From: Hypholoma sublateritium FD-334 SS-4
Lineage: Eukaryota > Basidiomycota > Agaricomycetes > Agaricales > Strophariaceae
DNA: 22,633 bases
Assembly: GCA_000827495.1 (NCBI GenBank)
Contig: KN817575.1
Coordinates: 126,815 to 149,447 of the forward strand
Direction of reading: 5' to 3'
Part shown: piece by piece, positions 8,901 through 18,568 of the stretch
Layout of the letters: every line of letters begins with the position of its first letter
Numbering within the stretch: the first letter of the stretch is position 1
Translations under genes and position numbers: made by a program
Notes under the pieces: generated by a model
Told to the model about the DNA's origin: nothing
What the model saw: only the letters and a program-made list of their open reading frames with translations
Database searches by the model: none

Positions 8901-10129
8901 GCTATCTCAGTGGGATTGGGCGGCGTGGAACGGTGCCCGCGGGTACCTGCGCTGCGTGGTTGGGACATCGAGGGGCGGGCGAGTCATGTGGGATCGGCGT
9001 TGGCGGTGTTTCGTGAGGTCGCGGGATGTCTGCAAGCATGGATTTGGGGCGGGCGCGAGCAAGAGGTGGCGGGGAGGCGGGCGCGGTTGTGGTGCAGAAG
9101 CTGTGACAATTCACGAATTGCATTGCGTGTCAAGCGCCGAGCGCCTAGAGCACGTGGTCTAGATTTTAAACTCCGTGTGACACACTTTTTCTTCGCAAAG
9201 TCCCTACAATGTACTTGGCACCTCACCACGTCGGCCCACGGGCCTCGTCCACCCATGAACATCACGGGCGTTCGACCTGCTCACCCCAGCCCTCGCGCCC
9301 CTTTCAAAGGTCGCGCTACCCCAGCCCCGGCCCCCTCCTCAACATGCGAACAGTGTTGCCAATGACATCGACGCCCGTACCGTCCGACCAGTCCCTGCCT
9401 AGGTGCTGCACGCCCATGGTGCGCCGCGTGCCACTCTCTCCCCCCCCTATGTTACTACTAACCAACGCCACTGGCCCTCAGTCCGCCCCCATCTCGCAGC
9501 ACCTGACCCCGCTGCTCAACGACGATAAGGCGCGCTGAGACCACAGCCCCCCCCAGCGCATGAAGCGACGCCATACGAACGTCGCGGGCACTGCGGCCCA
9601 CCACCGCTGTCCACGCCATACCTTGCGCCTCCTCGAAGCACCGTCTGCCCCCACCTTTCGGGGCTTTTCGATGCGCCAAACGGCGTCACTCACGAGTTAG
9701 GTGCCCGCACTGACCCAATAGGCCTTTTCGAAGGACAGACAGCTACGTCCGCCCCTTCTCGAAGCAGCAGACCTCGCCCCCCGCTCCTCTCAACTTGTGT
9801 ACGTCACGGATGCTGCACCCCGCCGCACAGCCCGCGAAGGTGCAGCACTGCATGCGGAAGAGTACAATAGGTAAGATGTGCATGCACGGTATCCCCGCAG
9901 GGCATGCAGTGCTATTCAGCGGCTCGGACATGGATGATGACATGGCCGACGGGTTGATGACACGGATGGCAGGTCAATGATGCAGGTGGCCAATTAGCTA
10001 CATTACTACGAGCTTTCATGTATTTGTAGTGCTCAAAATATTATAATATTTATCAACTAATCTTTATTGTGCGCATTCTAATTCATTGAAGGGATATCTG
10101 GCCATACATAGAGGTAGCAGCCACAAGCA
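8901..10129. other. Mostly GC-rich region without recognisable gene
   Basis: High GC to about 9990, then AT-rich. Many overlapping open frames occur on both strands with low-complexity Pro/Ala/Arg composition. None carries a domain I recognise. No tRNA, LTR or clear inverted-repeat ends were seen. Confidence 0.45.
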
Positions 10130-10334
10130 CAGTATAGTATGCCTTGGAACCTCTATAGGACTATAGAGGACTATCAGGGTCTCTATAGCGCTATGTAGCA
10201 CTATGTAGTTACCTAAGGATGCTATATATATATGTGGGTACGCTATTTTGAACTACAAATCAAAGAACCTTTACTATGGTACTATTTTCCTATTCAGTGC
10301 TATATAGAACTACATAGCTGACCCATGATTTGCT
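10130..10334. repeat. AT-rich block of CTATAG/CTATGTAG motifs
   Basis: Recurrent CTATAGAGG, GCTATGTAGCAC, CTATATATATATG and GCTATATAGAACTACATAG words are packed into about 200 bases. The composition and words resemble 8030-8160. It could be a subterminal motif array of a dead transposon, but no termini or target duplication could be fixed. Confidence 0.4.
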
Positions 10335-10610
10335 GATGTCATGTACATTCAACGCCCGCAGCCACCAATTACAGCGCCCATCCGCGACTCGATGATGGCA
10401 CAGCGGCACGGACAGGCAGGACATGGCATGTTTCGCTGACTGTTCTGCGCCGCCTGCGTCTCTTGATGACCTCGACATCACAGGTCCATGAAGAACAGCC
10501 TACCGGACATGGAGGTCGACACGGGTGCCCATCGCCGCCTCCGGCCCTCGACGCAGCAGACCTGCCTAGGACGTGCATACAGCATGCCCTGCTCGATACC
10601 CCGCGCTGCA
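10335..10610 (-). repeat. Left arm of inverted repeat pair C
   Basis: Its reverse complement aligns with 11255-11525. Shared landmarks are GAGGGC-GGAGGYGGC, CACAGGCCTG/GACCTGTGATGTCGAGG (diverged), GGCGCAGAACA/GGTGCAGAACA, GCGAAACRTGCCA, ATCCCGCCTG/GTCCTGCCTG, GATGGGCGCTG, and a TAAATGTAC/GAATGTAC edge. The two arms flank about 640 bases and form a foldback-like layout. No coding sequence was recognised. Confidence 0.65.
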
Positions 10611-11254
10611 TCTGCCTTCAACAACACCAGCGGCGCAGGGCCGGTCACTACGAATCGACACCCTCGGTGCCGCATTCGCACTTTGACAATGCTGGCGCTA
10701 CAACCCGGGCTAGCCAGATGTTATCGGTGGTGTAGTCACGGTCGTGCCGCGGGTGCTGGTGACCACCTGGCCTGGTGTGTGCACCGCTGATGACCCCGGT
10801 TGCGACATGACGGGAGAGGAGAGTATGAGACCAGGCGTGCAAGGATTGCGGGATGCACGATCTCATGCTTGCTCTCGTAGAAGAGCACGACGAGTCGAAC
10901 AGGGGGATTTAGCGTGATGGCGCTGTGTCTTTGTAGTATAGTATTGTTGCATGTATATTATCTAGTGAATAAAATACTTTTGAATATGATTTTGTGTGAC
11001 CAGCAACAGCTAAGTATGAAATNCACAATATAGTGATGATATTTACCGGTTATTAGTACTATAGAGTTTCAAAGCATTGAAAGGCAATTTACGACACTTC
11101 CAGGTCACTCCCAAAGCATCTGCAATTAATTATAGAGCATTTTAATGGAATGATGTGTCATGAAAGTCAATTTAGAGATATAAATATTAGACTACGCGTA
11201 CTCAGGCTACTTTTAGAATGTGTGAATTTGCCAAGACTGCCCTGGGAAAAAAAG
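10611..11254. other. Spacer between inverted repeats C; no gene
   Basis: GC-rich to about 10920, then AT-rich with one N. No open frame resembles a known family. Confidence 0.5.
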
Positions 11255-11525
11255 TGGTTTTCCTGATGGGGGAACATGTCTGGGCAACTCTGCTACGCAG
11301 ACATTGAGGGCGGAGGTGGCAGCAGGCTCCTGCATCGAGTTCCACATGTAATGGGCTGGTCTTCACAGGCCTGCGGCGCTGAGGTTGTCGAGAGATGTGG
11401 GTGGTGCAGAACACTCTGCGAAACGTGCCACATCCCGCCTGTTTGCGCTGTTCCGCTTTCGTCAAATCCCGATGGGCGCTGCATTGGCGGCTATGGTTGT
11501 TAAATGTACGTGAGCGAGCGGCAAG
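11255..11525 (+). repeat. Right arm of inverted repeat pair C
   Basis: Inverted partner of 10335-10610 (same landmarks, opposite strand). Just beyond its edge, 11515-11560 matches the reverse complement of about 7840-7885 (GGCAAGCAGAG-AAGGGRRGRTACTTCACCTG). Pair C and repeat copy A may therefore come from the same composite repeat family. Confidence 0.65.
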
Positions 11526-12579
11526 CAGAGCAAGGGGAGGTACTTCACCTGCAGGCAGCGGCAGCGCCTAGGAGAAGGCTTCGCACATGTTTATGTTTGT
11601 CCCTATTCTTCTTGGGTGCGGTGAACTTGCGCGGTGAGAGGCTGACTGTGGGTCTAGACTCAAATCTCGAAAACAAAACAAACACCCATGGAGTAAGATC
11701 TTAACTAGGATTGAGCGACGCTCTTCACCAGTATAGAAATCTAAAGTGTGCAGTACTCCCTAGGGTAGTATTGTTTTATCTCAGTTCTATCTCAAATCAC
11801 TATCACTGCCCCAAGTTCATTATTTGATAGGGAATTATTCAAATAGCAACTGTTTCTCAACACGATTTTACACAATGAGCTCACTATCACTGATGATCAT
11901 GGAAACGTAAGGTTTCTACACCTCGAGGTGATGGAGCTCATGCAGATATTCGAGATAAAGGGAATATTTCCTTGTCTCAAAACCTGCTGACTCTACTAGC
12001 CGAGAGATTCCTAGACTTCTTCTGTCTCAAAACAGAAGTGTCGTTCTCAGACTATTGTTTTCTCTGAGATAACAGTGTCGCAATGACTTTCTATGCATTT
12101 TTGCAGATGACATACCGGCGACTGCTGCTATATCCTATTTTAGTTTTAACAAGCGCTTCGGACTTCTTTCTTGAAACATTTGCTAAACGCGCCGACCGGA
12201 TCAGTTGATCATGTGTCGTACTATCCCTCCATCATAGATATGTTGTGCTTGTTCTGACTCTTCTCGAGACAGTCGAACCACACCTAAGTCCCTTGGTAGT
12301 GACAGAGTNTAGATACTGGTTAGACTGATATGCTGGAGTCTTGATATGGGTTTTTGTACTGTCTCTCGGTTTGTTAAAAGGATGTCTATAATAGAGACGC
12401 CACCCATAACTGCCATCATCACAGACCCACGAGCTAGCACCTTTCTCAACAGTTTCTATCCTCTTTATCAATGAACTCGTGATGCGGGCACATCTCAGTT
12501 CCTTCTCAGTTGGACTCATATTACTGCCAAATGTCCCAAATTTCAAAAAATCCACGCGTAGCCCAGAGTCAACCTTATC
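11526..12579. other. AT-richer region without recognisable gene
   Basis: Contains small hairpin-prone words such as TCTGTCTCAAAACAGA (about 12019) and TCTCAGACTATTGTTTTCTCTGAGA (about 12045). A minus-strand open frame (12232-12735) runs into repeat copy B but suggests no family. No element ends could be fixed. Confidence 0.4.
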
Positions 12580-13127
12580 AGCAGGCAAAGGGCTGGGCAA
12601 CAACAGATATGGGGGGATAAGCTTCCAGCATGTGTGTGAGTGCGTCATTGTTGGGTACGGCCTGAGTGGCAGCGGCGATTGTTTGGCATGCTGTCTGCAG
12701 GTTTGGAAGAGTGGTGGATACATGAAGTAAAGCACCTGAGCAGGCTTCAGTACTTGCCTGCGTGCCTATGCGTTGTTTGGCAGAGTGGATGGGCAAGAAA
12801 AGCGCCTGCACAAACAGCAAAGTTCGAGCGGGCACAGGTCTGTTAATTTGTGCTTCTGTCAGCGATGTAGTGCCTGATGACATGCACCCCGCCAGTCCCG
12901 CTCAGGAGCACGGCGCCGGGTTGAGATCAGCAATGCACACATTGTCCGCAAAGATGGCGGCACCACAGATCATGTTGGTGTTGGAAAAGGCAGCGATGAG
13001 GAAGGAGGGCGGAGGTTGGTGGGTGGTGGGAGGTGCTAGATCCATCCATGAAGACGGTGAAGAGGGAGGTGGCCTTATTGTCTGTGGGTGACATAGGAAA
13101 GCCGGTATCTATGGCGTGGGCGGCCTC
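12580..13127 (+). repeat. Repeat copy B, decayed, inverted relative to 7320-7870
   Basis: Aligns to the reverse complement of copy A over most of its length. Many differences are C-to-T or G-to-A at former CpG or C-rich positions (for example CCCGGGAGG in A is CCTGAGCAGG in B). This fits decay by methylcytosine deamination or a RIP-like process acting on a silenced repeat. Confidence 0.7.
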
Positions 13128-13261
13128 AACACCGGTACCTAGAGCAGGCAATGGCGAGTGCGGAGGAGGGGTGATGAGCCATGAGTCCTTTGTGCAGAGG
13201 CGGTGATTGAGGGAGCGCGGCAAGGGTGGCTTGAGCAGTGAGCAGTAAGGAGTGCCATGGG

Positions 13262-13330
13262 TCAGCCATACCCACATGGGTCATGGGTATGGGTGTCCAT
13301 GGGTATGGGTGTGGGTCATATCTCAGATAC
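13262..13330 (+). repeat. Short ATGGGT-type minisatellite with hairpin
   Basis: Two exact 15-base tandem copies of CATGGGTATGGGTGT (13282-13296, 13298-13312, one base apart) follow a CACATGGGT partial copy. CCATACCCA (13266-13274) is the reverse complement of TGGGTATGG (13284-13292), so a hairpin is possible. It is too short and internal to be a telomere. Confidence 0.75.
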
Positions 13331-13465
13331 CTGTGACCTGGGAACACCCGTACACAAACATATTACATAATTCTCATAAATTATTTGTTTGCACCAAGTT
13401 TGCGTGCAGTTTTTTTTGAGTCAACACAACCTCTACGCTACACTTGCACCATACTGCACTATCTC

Positions 13466-14740
13466 ATGGCAAACCAAGACAATTCTGACTCTGATACTGT
13501 GGCTGGAAATCCCACATGCTCAGGGAGAGTACCAACCACAAAGTCTGAAGTGGCTGGAGCTATCCATAGTCTTTTGCCGAAAAAGACATGCAAAAATGTT
13601 GTCCCATCCCCACCACCCAGTGAAGAATCACTAGACAGTGTGAGCTCTTATCTAGTAATATCCTGAGTGAATTGACCAATTGTTAATACCTCAAGGTCCC
13701 ACCAATGAAAAAAAAATAGAAAACAAGCCTGATATCAAAACTTACCACAAAGGGGAACATGAAAAAAGCAAACAAAGGCAGTAGATGTGAGATATTTTAA
13801 GATAACTAAACACGTAACTCACCTGATAGCCCACAGAACACCAAAAAAGAAGCAGTGTCCAAGAAACGTGTACCTCCTTCTCAACAGGCATCAGTCGTTG
13901 AGATTGACAATGATGATGATGATGACAATAGTGAGGATGACAGTGATATTAGGAAGGTTGAAGCACCTGAGAAAGAAAGCCCTGAAGCAGTGCGCAGTAT
14001 GTCACTCTACTTCAATGATACTGTACAAATCTAATTGAATCTATACCTAGTGCACATGATGGAGACATGGAACATGCCTATCAACTCTTTCTGGCACCCA
14101 ACTCCATCAATTGGTTATGAGAAGAATCACTGCTATCATAAGTTCAGTTGCTTCAAAAAGTCATGCAAGGTTAAAGTTTGCCATTACCTAGATACCAAAG
14201 ATGCTGCATCAACAGGAAACATGCATCGTCACACCAAGAAATGCTGGGGTGAGGATATGGTGAAGCTCACAATGAGCATGGGCAACATTATCGCAGCAAG
14301 GAAGGCATTGGCTAAGTCACCAGATGGATCAATCACTGAGGCATTTCTGGTGAAAGAGTTGAATAAACTTACCTTCTTGCACCATCAGCATACAAAAATG
14401 GAGACACAATTTATACTTCTCCTTCTACTCTCTATTATTCAAGCTCACTGGTAGTGTTGCAAGGCAGAGATTGTATGATGGGTCATGGAAAGTTCACGCC
14501 ACTATAAAAATATTGAGGACTGAGGGTTCAAGACATTGATGAAGACAGGACAACCTGAGTATGCCTTTACCATCTCCAGCAGCTGTATCATACTGTCTTT
14601 GCCCAATCACATCAATGTATCGCATCTATGCTTCAAGTAAGCTACCATTTGTTAATTGAAAATCCACAAAGTATACACCGCCAAATGTACAATATCTAGT
14701 GGTCACATTTCCCAATTTGGCTGGGAATACATGTCAATGC
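13466..14740 (+). pseudogene. Decayed hAT-family transposase with BED-like zinc finger
   Basis: A candidate start ATG (13466) opens a frame rich in Ser/Pro/Asp that stops at 13664-13666. A later frame reads an acidic stretch (VEIDNDDDDDNSEDDSDI, about 13897-13950), has a TAA at 14032-14034, and continues with FWHPTPSIGYEKN, then FSCFKKSCKVKV and CHYLDTKDAASTGNMHRHTK-KCWGEDM. This is the BED-like zinc-binding region of basidiomycete hAT transposases. The sequence continues through LTFLHHQHTKMET, a small insertion, then frameshifted KAEIV*WVMES, GFKTLMKTGQPEYA (about 14462-14560) and TVFAQSHQCIASMLQ (about 14595-14640). Those follow the same family in order. The catalytic RNase H-like part and the hAT dimerisation domain are missing or unrecognisable, so the copy is dead. 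Confidence 0.8.
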
Positions 14741-15437
14741 ACATGAATCGCTGATGCAGCCAGCTCTCTACAAGCTGAAAAGTTTGGTGTTGAGTAAGCT
14801 ATTTGGCACATGTATATATGTAATGTCTATGTAGTACAAATACCAATTTGAATATTTTATCCCATCCACTGACCAGGTGCGGACGCAGCCTGACTACGGC
14901 TGAAATTCATGATGCCCACTCAGCTGAATGGCAGATGTCTGCATANGGTACCCATGCAGCAGTAGGTCTGGTCTACNCATTTNGTTCCACNTATTTTCCA
15001 GATACAGAGGCAGCTCCAGTCTCACTGAAATGTTTTGTGTTCTTGAACGGTAGTTTATACATCATATCCACGCAGTATCACATTTCTTCCATGGCACTCA
15101 AGTCGCTCGCCAATGATGTATATCACTCAAGTTCGTTTAACAACAATAAAGTTTTTCAAGAGACATGCATGTAGCTAATTTCTGCCAAACTCAAAGGTCC
15201 CTGCGCGAGGCATACGGGGCAAGACTGACATGTGATCAGCTTCGAAAAATCATTAGAAAGCAGTTGAAATGGAATATAGAGAAAATGTACTGAAGATTGA
15301 TGACCCAACTGCAGCACACAAAGACTCATTTGTGTATTCTCGGAGTGTTTGTTTGCTCACATTGGCTGAAGGCACTGTTTGCCTCCATTCATGCCCAGTC
15401 TGCTTGATGCTTGTTCATTCCCTCAAAGTCAAAAGAA
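14741..15437. other. Spacer between hAT and Plavaka remnants; no recognised gene
   Basis: AT-rich with four N bases (14946-14992). An open frame at 14848-15174 matches no family I know. From about 15180 the sequence may be the 5' leader of the Plavaka element, but its TIR was not identified. Confidence 0.4.
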
Positions 15438-18400
15438 ATGCCTTGTACTTTGAAGGAGTGGAGTATTCCCTGCAGCATATGCCACCAACTTTTCACTAAT
15501 TGCAGAGGCCTCAACAATCATCTACGCATACACGCAAAGCCAAATTTGACGTGCCAGACACATACTCCCACCGTGGTCTCACCATTGACAAGTCCTTCAT
15601 CAAACTATAATATATTCAATGATGAATTCAGTGCCTATCCTGTGTCGGAAATATCAAAACTGCCTAATCAGGAAGTTGGCCTGATCAGGCCGTCACGCAA
15701 CCTGATCAGGTAGCTCTATCTCGCTGCAGAGTAGATATTTCAAAAGATAAATGAGTGTAGATAGTAGAGTATCTATTTACAAGGTATCTTGTGTAATTTA
15801 TAGGGGGAAACAATTTGTTTTCATTGGTGTAGCCATTGCGCAAGTTCAAGAGTGTCTGATCAGGCAAAATCCGTCACACAATTGGTCACGGAATACATAA
15901 TCGACATAATCGGCCTGATCAGGCCTGATCAGGCGACAAGTTAGCCTGATCAGATTGCTCAACTTTCTCAAACTTCATTCAGAGCACATACTTATTGCAT
16001 CCAGTATTGTTCAGAAGTTATTAGGCTTGCATTTCTATTCAAACTAGCTTGAATTATAGGAAAAAACGGCTTACAGACGTTTTTTTAAAAAAGGGCCTCT
16101 TCCTGATCAGCAAACGTGACTAAATTGCCACCCTGATTATGCAATTCGGAACTTTCCGACATGGTCCGGGCTCTGATGGAGATGATACCAATGCACCAGG
16201 AGTGGGGGAAGGCCACAAAACAACTTTCCATCCTTTGATCAATGGTGCGTACTCACACATAAATCATTTCATCTGACTGTGTCTTATGGTGCATAATCAG
16301 GTCTCCCATGTGACTCTGAAGGCCAATTTCTTCCAGAAAATGTACCCCCTCCACCACCAGAAGCACCAATGACAGGATTCTTCCCTTTCAGTGATCACTC
16401 CTCGTTTGAGCTGGCCAACTTTCTATTCCATCGGGAGCAAATGTCTGGTGGAAATATCAATGATCTTCTACAGATTTGGGCATCAAGCCTTCCAGATGAC
16501 CAGGACCCACCATTCACAGGCAAGCAAGACATGTATGAGACAGTTGACCAGATCAAGGACAGTGATATTCCATGGGAGAGTTTTGACGTCTGTTTCAATG
16601 GTGATATTGCAGAGGGTGACACAACTGCATGGAAACACTCCAAATATGAAGTCTGGTTTTGTGACCCTTGACTGCTCCTTCACGATCAGCTTTCAAATCC
16701 CTATTATGCCAAAGAAATGGACTTTGCACCAAAAGAGGTTTGCAATGAGAAAGATAGTTGTTGTTACCAAGATTTTATGTCAGGCAATTGGGCATGGCGA
16801 CAAGTGGTAAGTTGATGATTATTTCTGTGGGGAATACCATTAATATTATATTTTATAGAGTATCCTGGCCCAAGATCCAAAGAACCATGGCTCCGCATTC
16901 TGTCCTGTAATTCTTGGAAGTGACAAGACCACAATCTCTGTGGCTACTGGGCAGATTGAGTACTACCCGGTGTACATATCCAATGGACTTGTTTATAATT
17001 GTGTCCACCATGTGCATCACAATGCACTCATGTTGCTGGGATTTCTTTCAATTCCCAAAAGTGCATATCTAGGCTGAAAACTTGCAACTGCCTCATGTGT
17101 CTAATGTGCATATATAGCTGAAAGTGCACATCAAAACACCAATGAATTCCGCAAGTTTCAAAGGAGCCTATTTCATGGCTCTTTGAATCAAATTCTCCAG
17201 CCGCTCAAACAGTACATGGAGGCTCCAGAAATTGTCTGATATGGAGATGGGTATTTTTGCCAGACTATATATGGCCTAGGTCCCTATATTGCTGACTATC
17301 CAGAGCAAGTGTTGCTCGCTTGTATTGTCCAGGGGTGGTGTCCCAGGTATGCTATGCTATGACTCAGATATGCAGTGAACTTTAATACTTGTCTCTAGGT
17401 GCGATGCACATTGGGATAATCTGGACAATGCCCAGGTAGGGAGATGCTTGCATGAACTCACCTGTGCTCTGTTTGCAGCTGTTGGGAAAAAGGCGCTATG
17501 GGACGAGTATGGAATCATTAGTGATATCATGGCATGTAGTTCACCAACCTTTCCATAATTTCCCTTTAACGGTTCTGCAGCCATTCACTTATAGATTCCC
17601 AAGAGCCGACATTCACGAGCTGCTATCGCCCAACCTTTTACATCAAATTATCAAGGGGATGTTCAAAGATCACATTGTGACCTGGGTGACAGAGTACATA
17701 CAAGATGAACATCCAGCAGCAGAGGTCAAACACATCTAGGATGATATAAATTGGCAGTGAGCCTGTTATCACACATCCTCCCAATATCAAAGCTTATGTC
17801 ATTGGTCTGTCAGTATTGCTGCAGCCCCTCCCTTTCCAGGACTGCACCGATTTCCAGAAGGTCAAGGGCTTACACAATGAACAGGCAATGATTCAAAGGC
17901 TCTGATGAAGGTTTGTCTCCTGTTCATAGATCCATTCAGCTCATTGTCACACAAATAAAATACTAGGTGTATCTCCCTGCTGTTGTTGGGCATATTCTAT
18001 TGCAGATGGTGCATGCCATCAGCTCATTTATGGAGTTTTGTTATCTGGTGCAGAGATCAGTTCTTGAAGATGATGATCTTGTCACAATCGATGCAGCTGT
18101 TGCCGACTTCCATGTTCATTGTGTCACATTCAACAGCATTCACCCAGATGGGTACTCTCTACCTCGCCAACATACCCTAGTTCACTATTGGCACCTAATT
18201 CGTGAATTTGGCACACCCAACGGTCTATGCTCATTGATCACAGAATCAAAACACATCAAAGCCGTCAAAGAACCCTGGCAGCGATCAAGCAGGTTCAACG
18301 TGTTAGGCCAAATGCTTCTCACAAACCCTGCGTACAACTCCAAGCACAGGGATTGTTACAAGGATCCATATTCAATGATGCTGCACCAGGAGCCATTGTA

Positions 18401-18550
18401 CAGCACCCACAAGGTGCCACATTACTCAACAATGATGATGGAGATGGCGGAGGGGTTGATAGAGATGTTCTTGGGGATGTTAAGCTTGCTAAAAAACCCA
18501 GTAAGCCCATGATATCCCATGCGTGCTTTGGAAGGATCTCGAAGGTTTGT
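15438..18550 (+). pseudogene. Decayed Plavaka-type (CACTA-related) transposase, introns retained, C-terminus lost
   Basis: The start ATG at 15438 leads into a C2H2 finger (C-S-I-C ... H-L-R-I-H, about 15468-15530), typical of Plavaka N-termini. Recognisable family segments follow in order: HPLINGLPCDSEGQFLPENV (16229-16350, across an intron), FFPFSDHSSFELANFLFHR, KYEVWFCDP, GSDKTTISVATGQIEYYPVY, RSLFHGSLNQILQPLKQYME, IYGLGPYIADYPEQVLLACI, FPRADIHELLSPNLLHQIIK, MFKDHIVTWVTEY, YSLPRQHTLVHYWHLI, PNGLCSLITESKHIKAVKEP, LLQGSIFNDA and VKLAKKPS. Six GT...AG introns can be placed: 16245-16300, 16807-16858, 17061-17117, 17347-17398, 17436-17478, 17911-17966. The copy has TGA stops (16669-16671 and one near 17238), frameshifts (about 17490 and 18340) and an insertion at 15662-15953. 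Family similarity ends near 18550, although relatives continue well beyond this point. Confidence 0.85.
15662..15953. mobile_element. Candidate MITE made of CCTGATCAGG palindromes, inserted in the Plavaka gene
   Basis: Palindromic units lie at 15663-15672 (CCTAATCAGG), 15678-15691 (GGCCTGATCAGGCC), 15701-15710, 15856-15864, 15914-15923, 15924-15933 and 15945-15953. The left set, with AAGTTGG between units, is roughly the inverse of the right set, which has CAAGTTAG between units. This gives TIRs of about 30-45 bases around an AT-rich core. A further unit at 16102-16110 and CCCTGATTATGCA at 16132 may extend the element to about 16142. No target duplication could be fixed and there is no coding capacity. 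Confidence 0.55.
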
Positions 18551-18568
18551 TTTACTCAGTAGAACAAG

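Noticed and set aside
13282..13313. Telomeric repeat
   Set aside because: Only two 15-base units, internal to the sequence, and the unit is not a fungal telomere type.
14848..15174. 108-codon + strand frame between the hAT and Plavaka remnants
   Set aside because: Contains unknown bases and no recognisable motif; probably spacer sequence.
15663..15953. CRISPR-like array
   Set aside because: Units are 10-14 base palindromes at irregular spacing in a eukaryotic transposon gene, with no constant spacers or cas genes.
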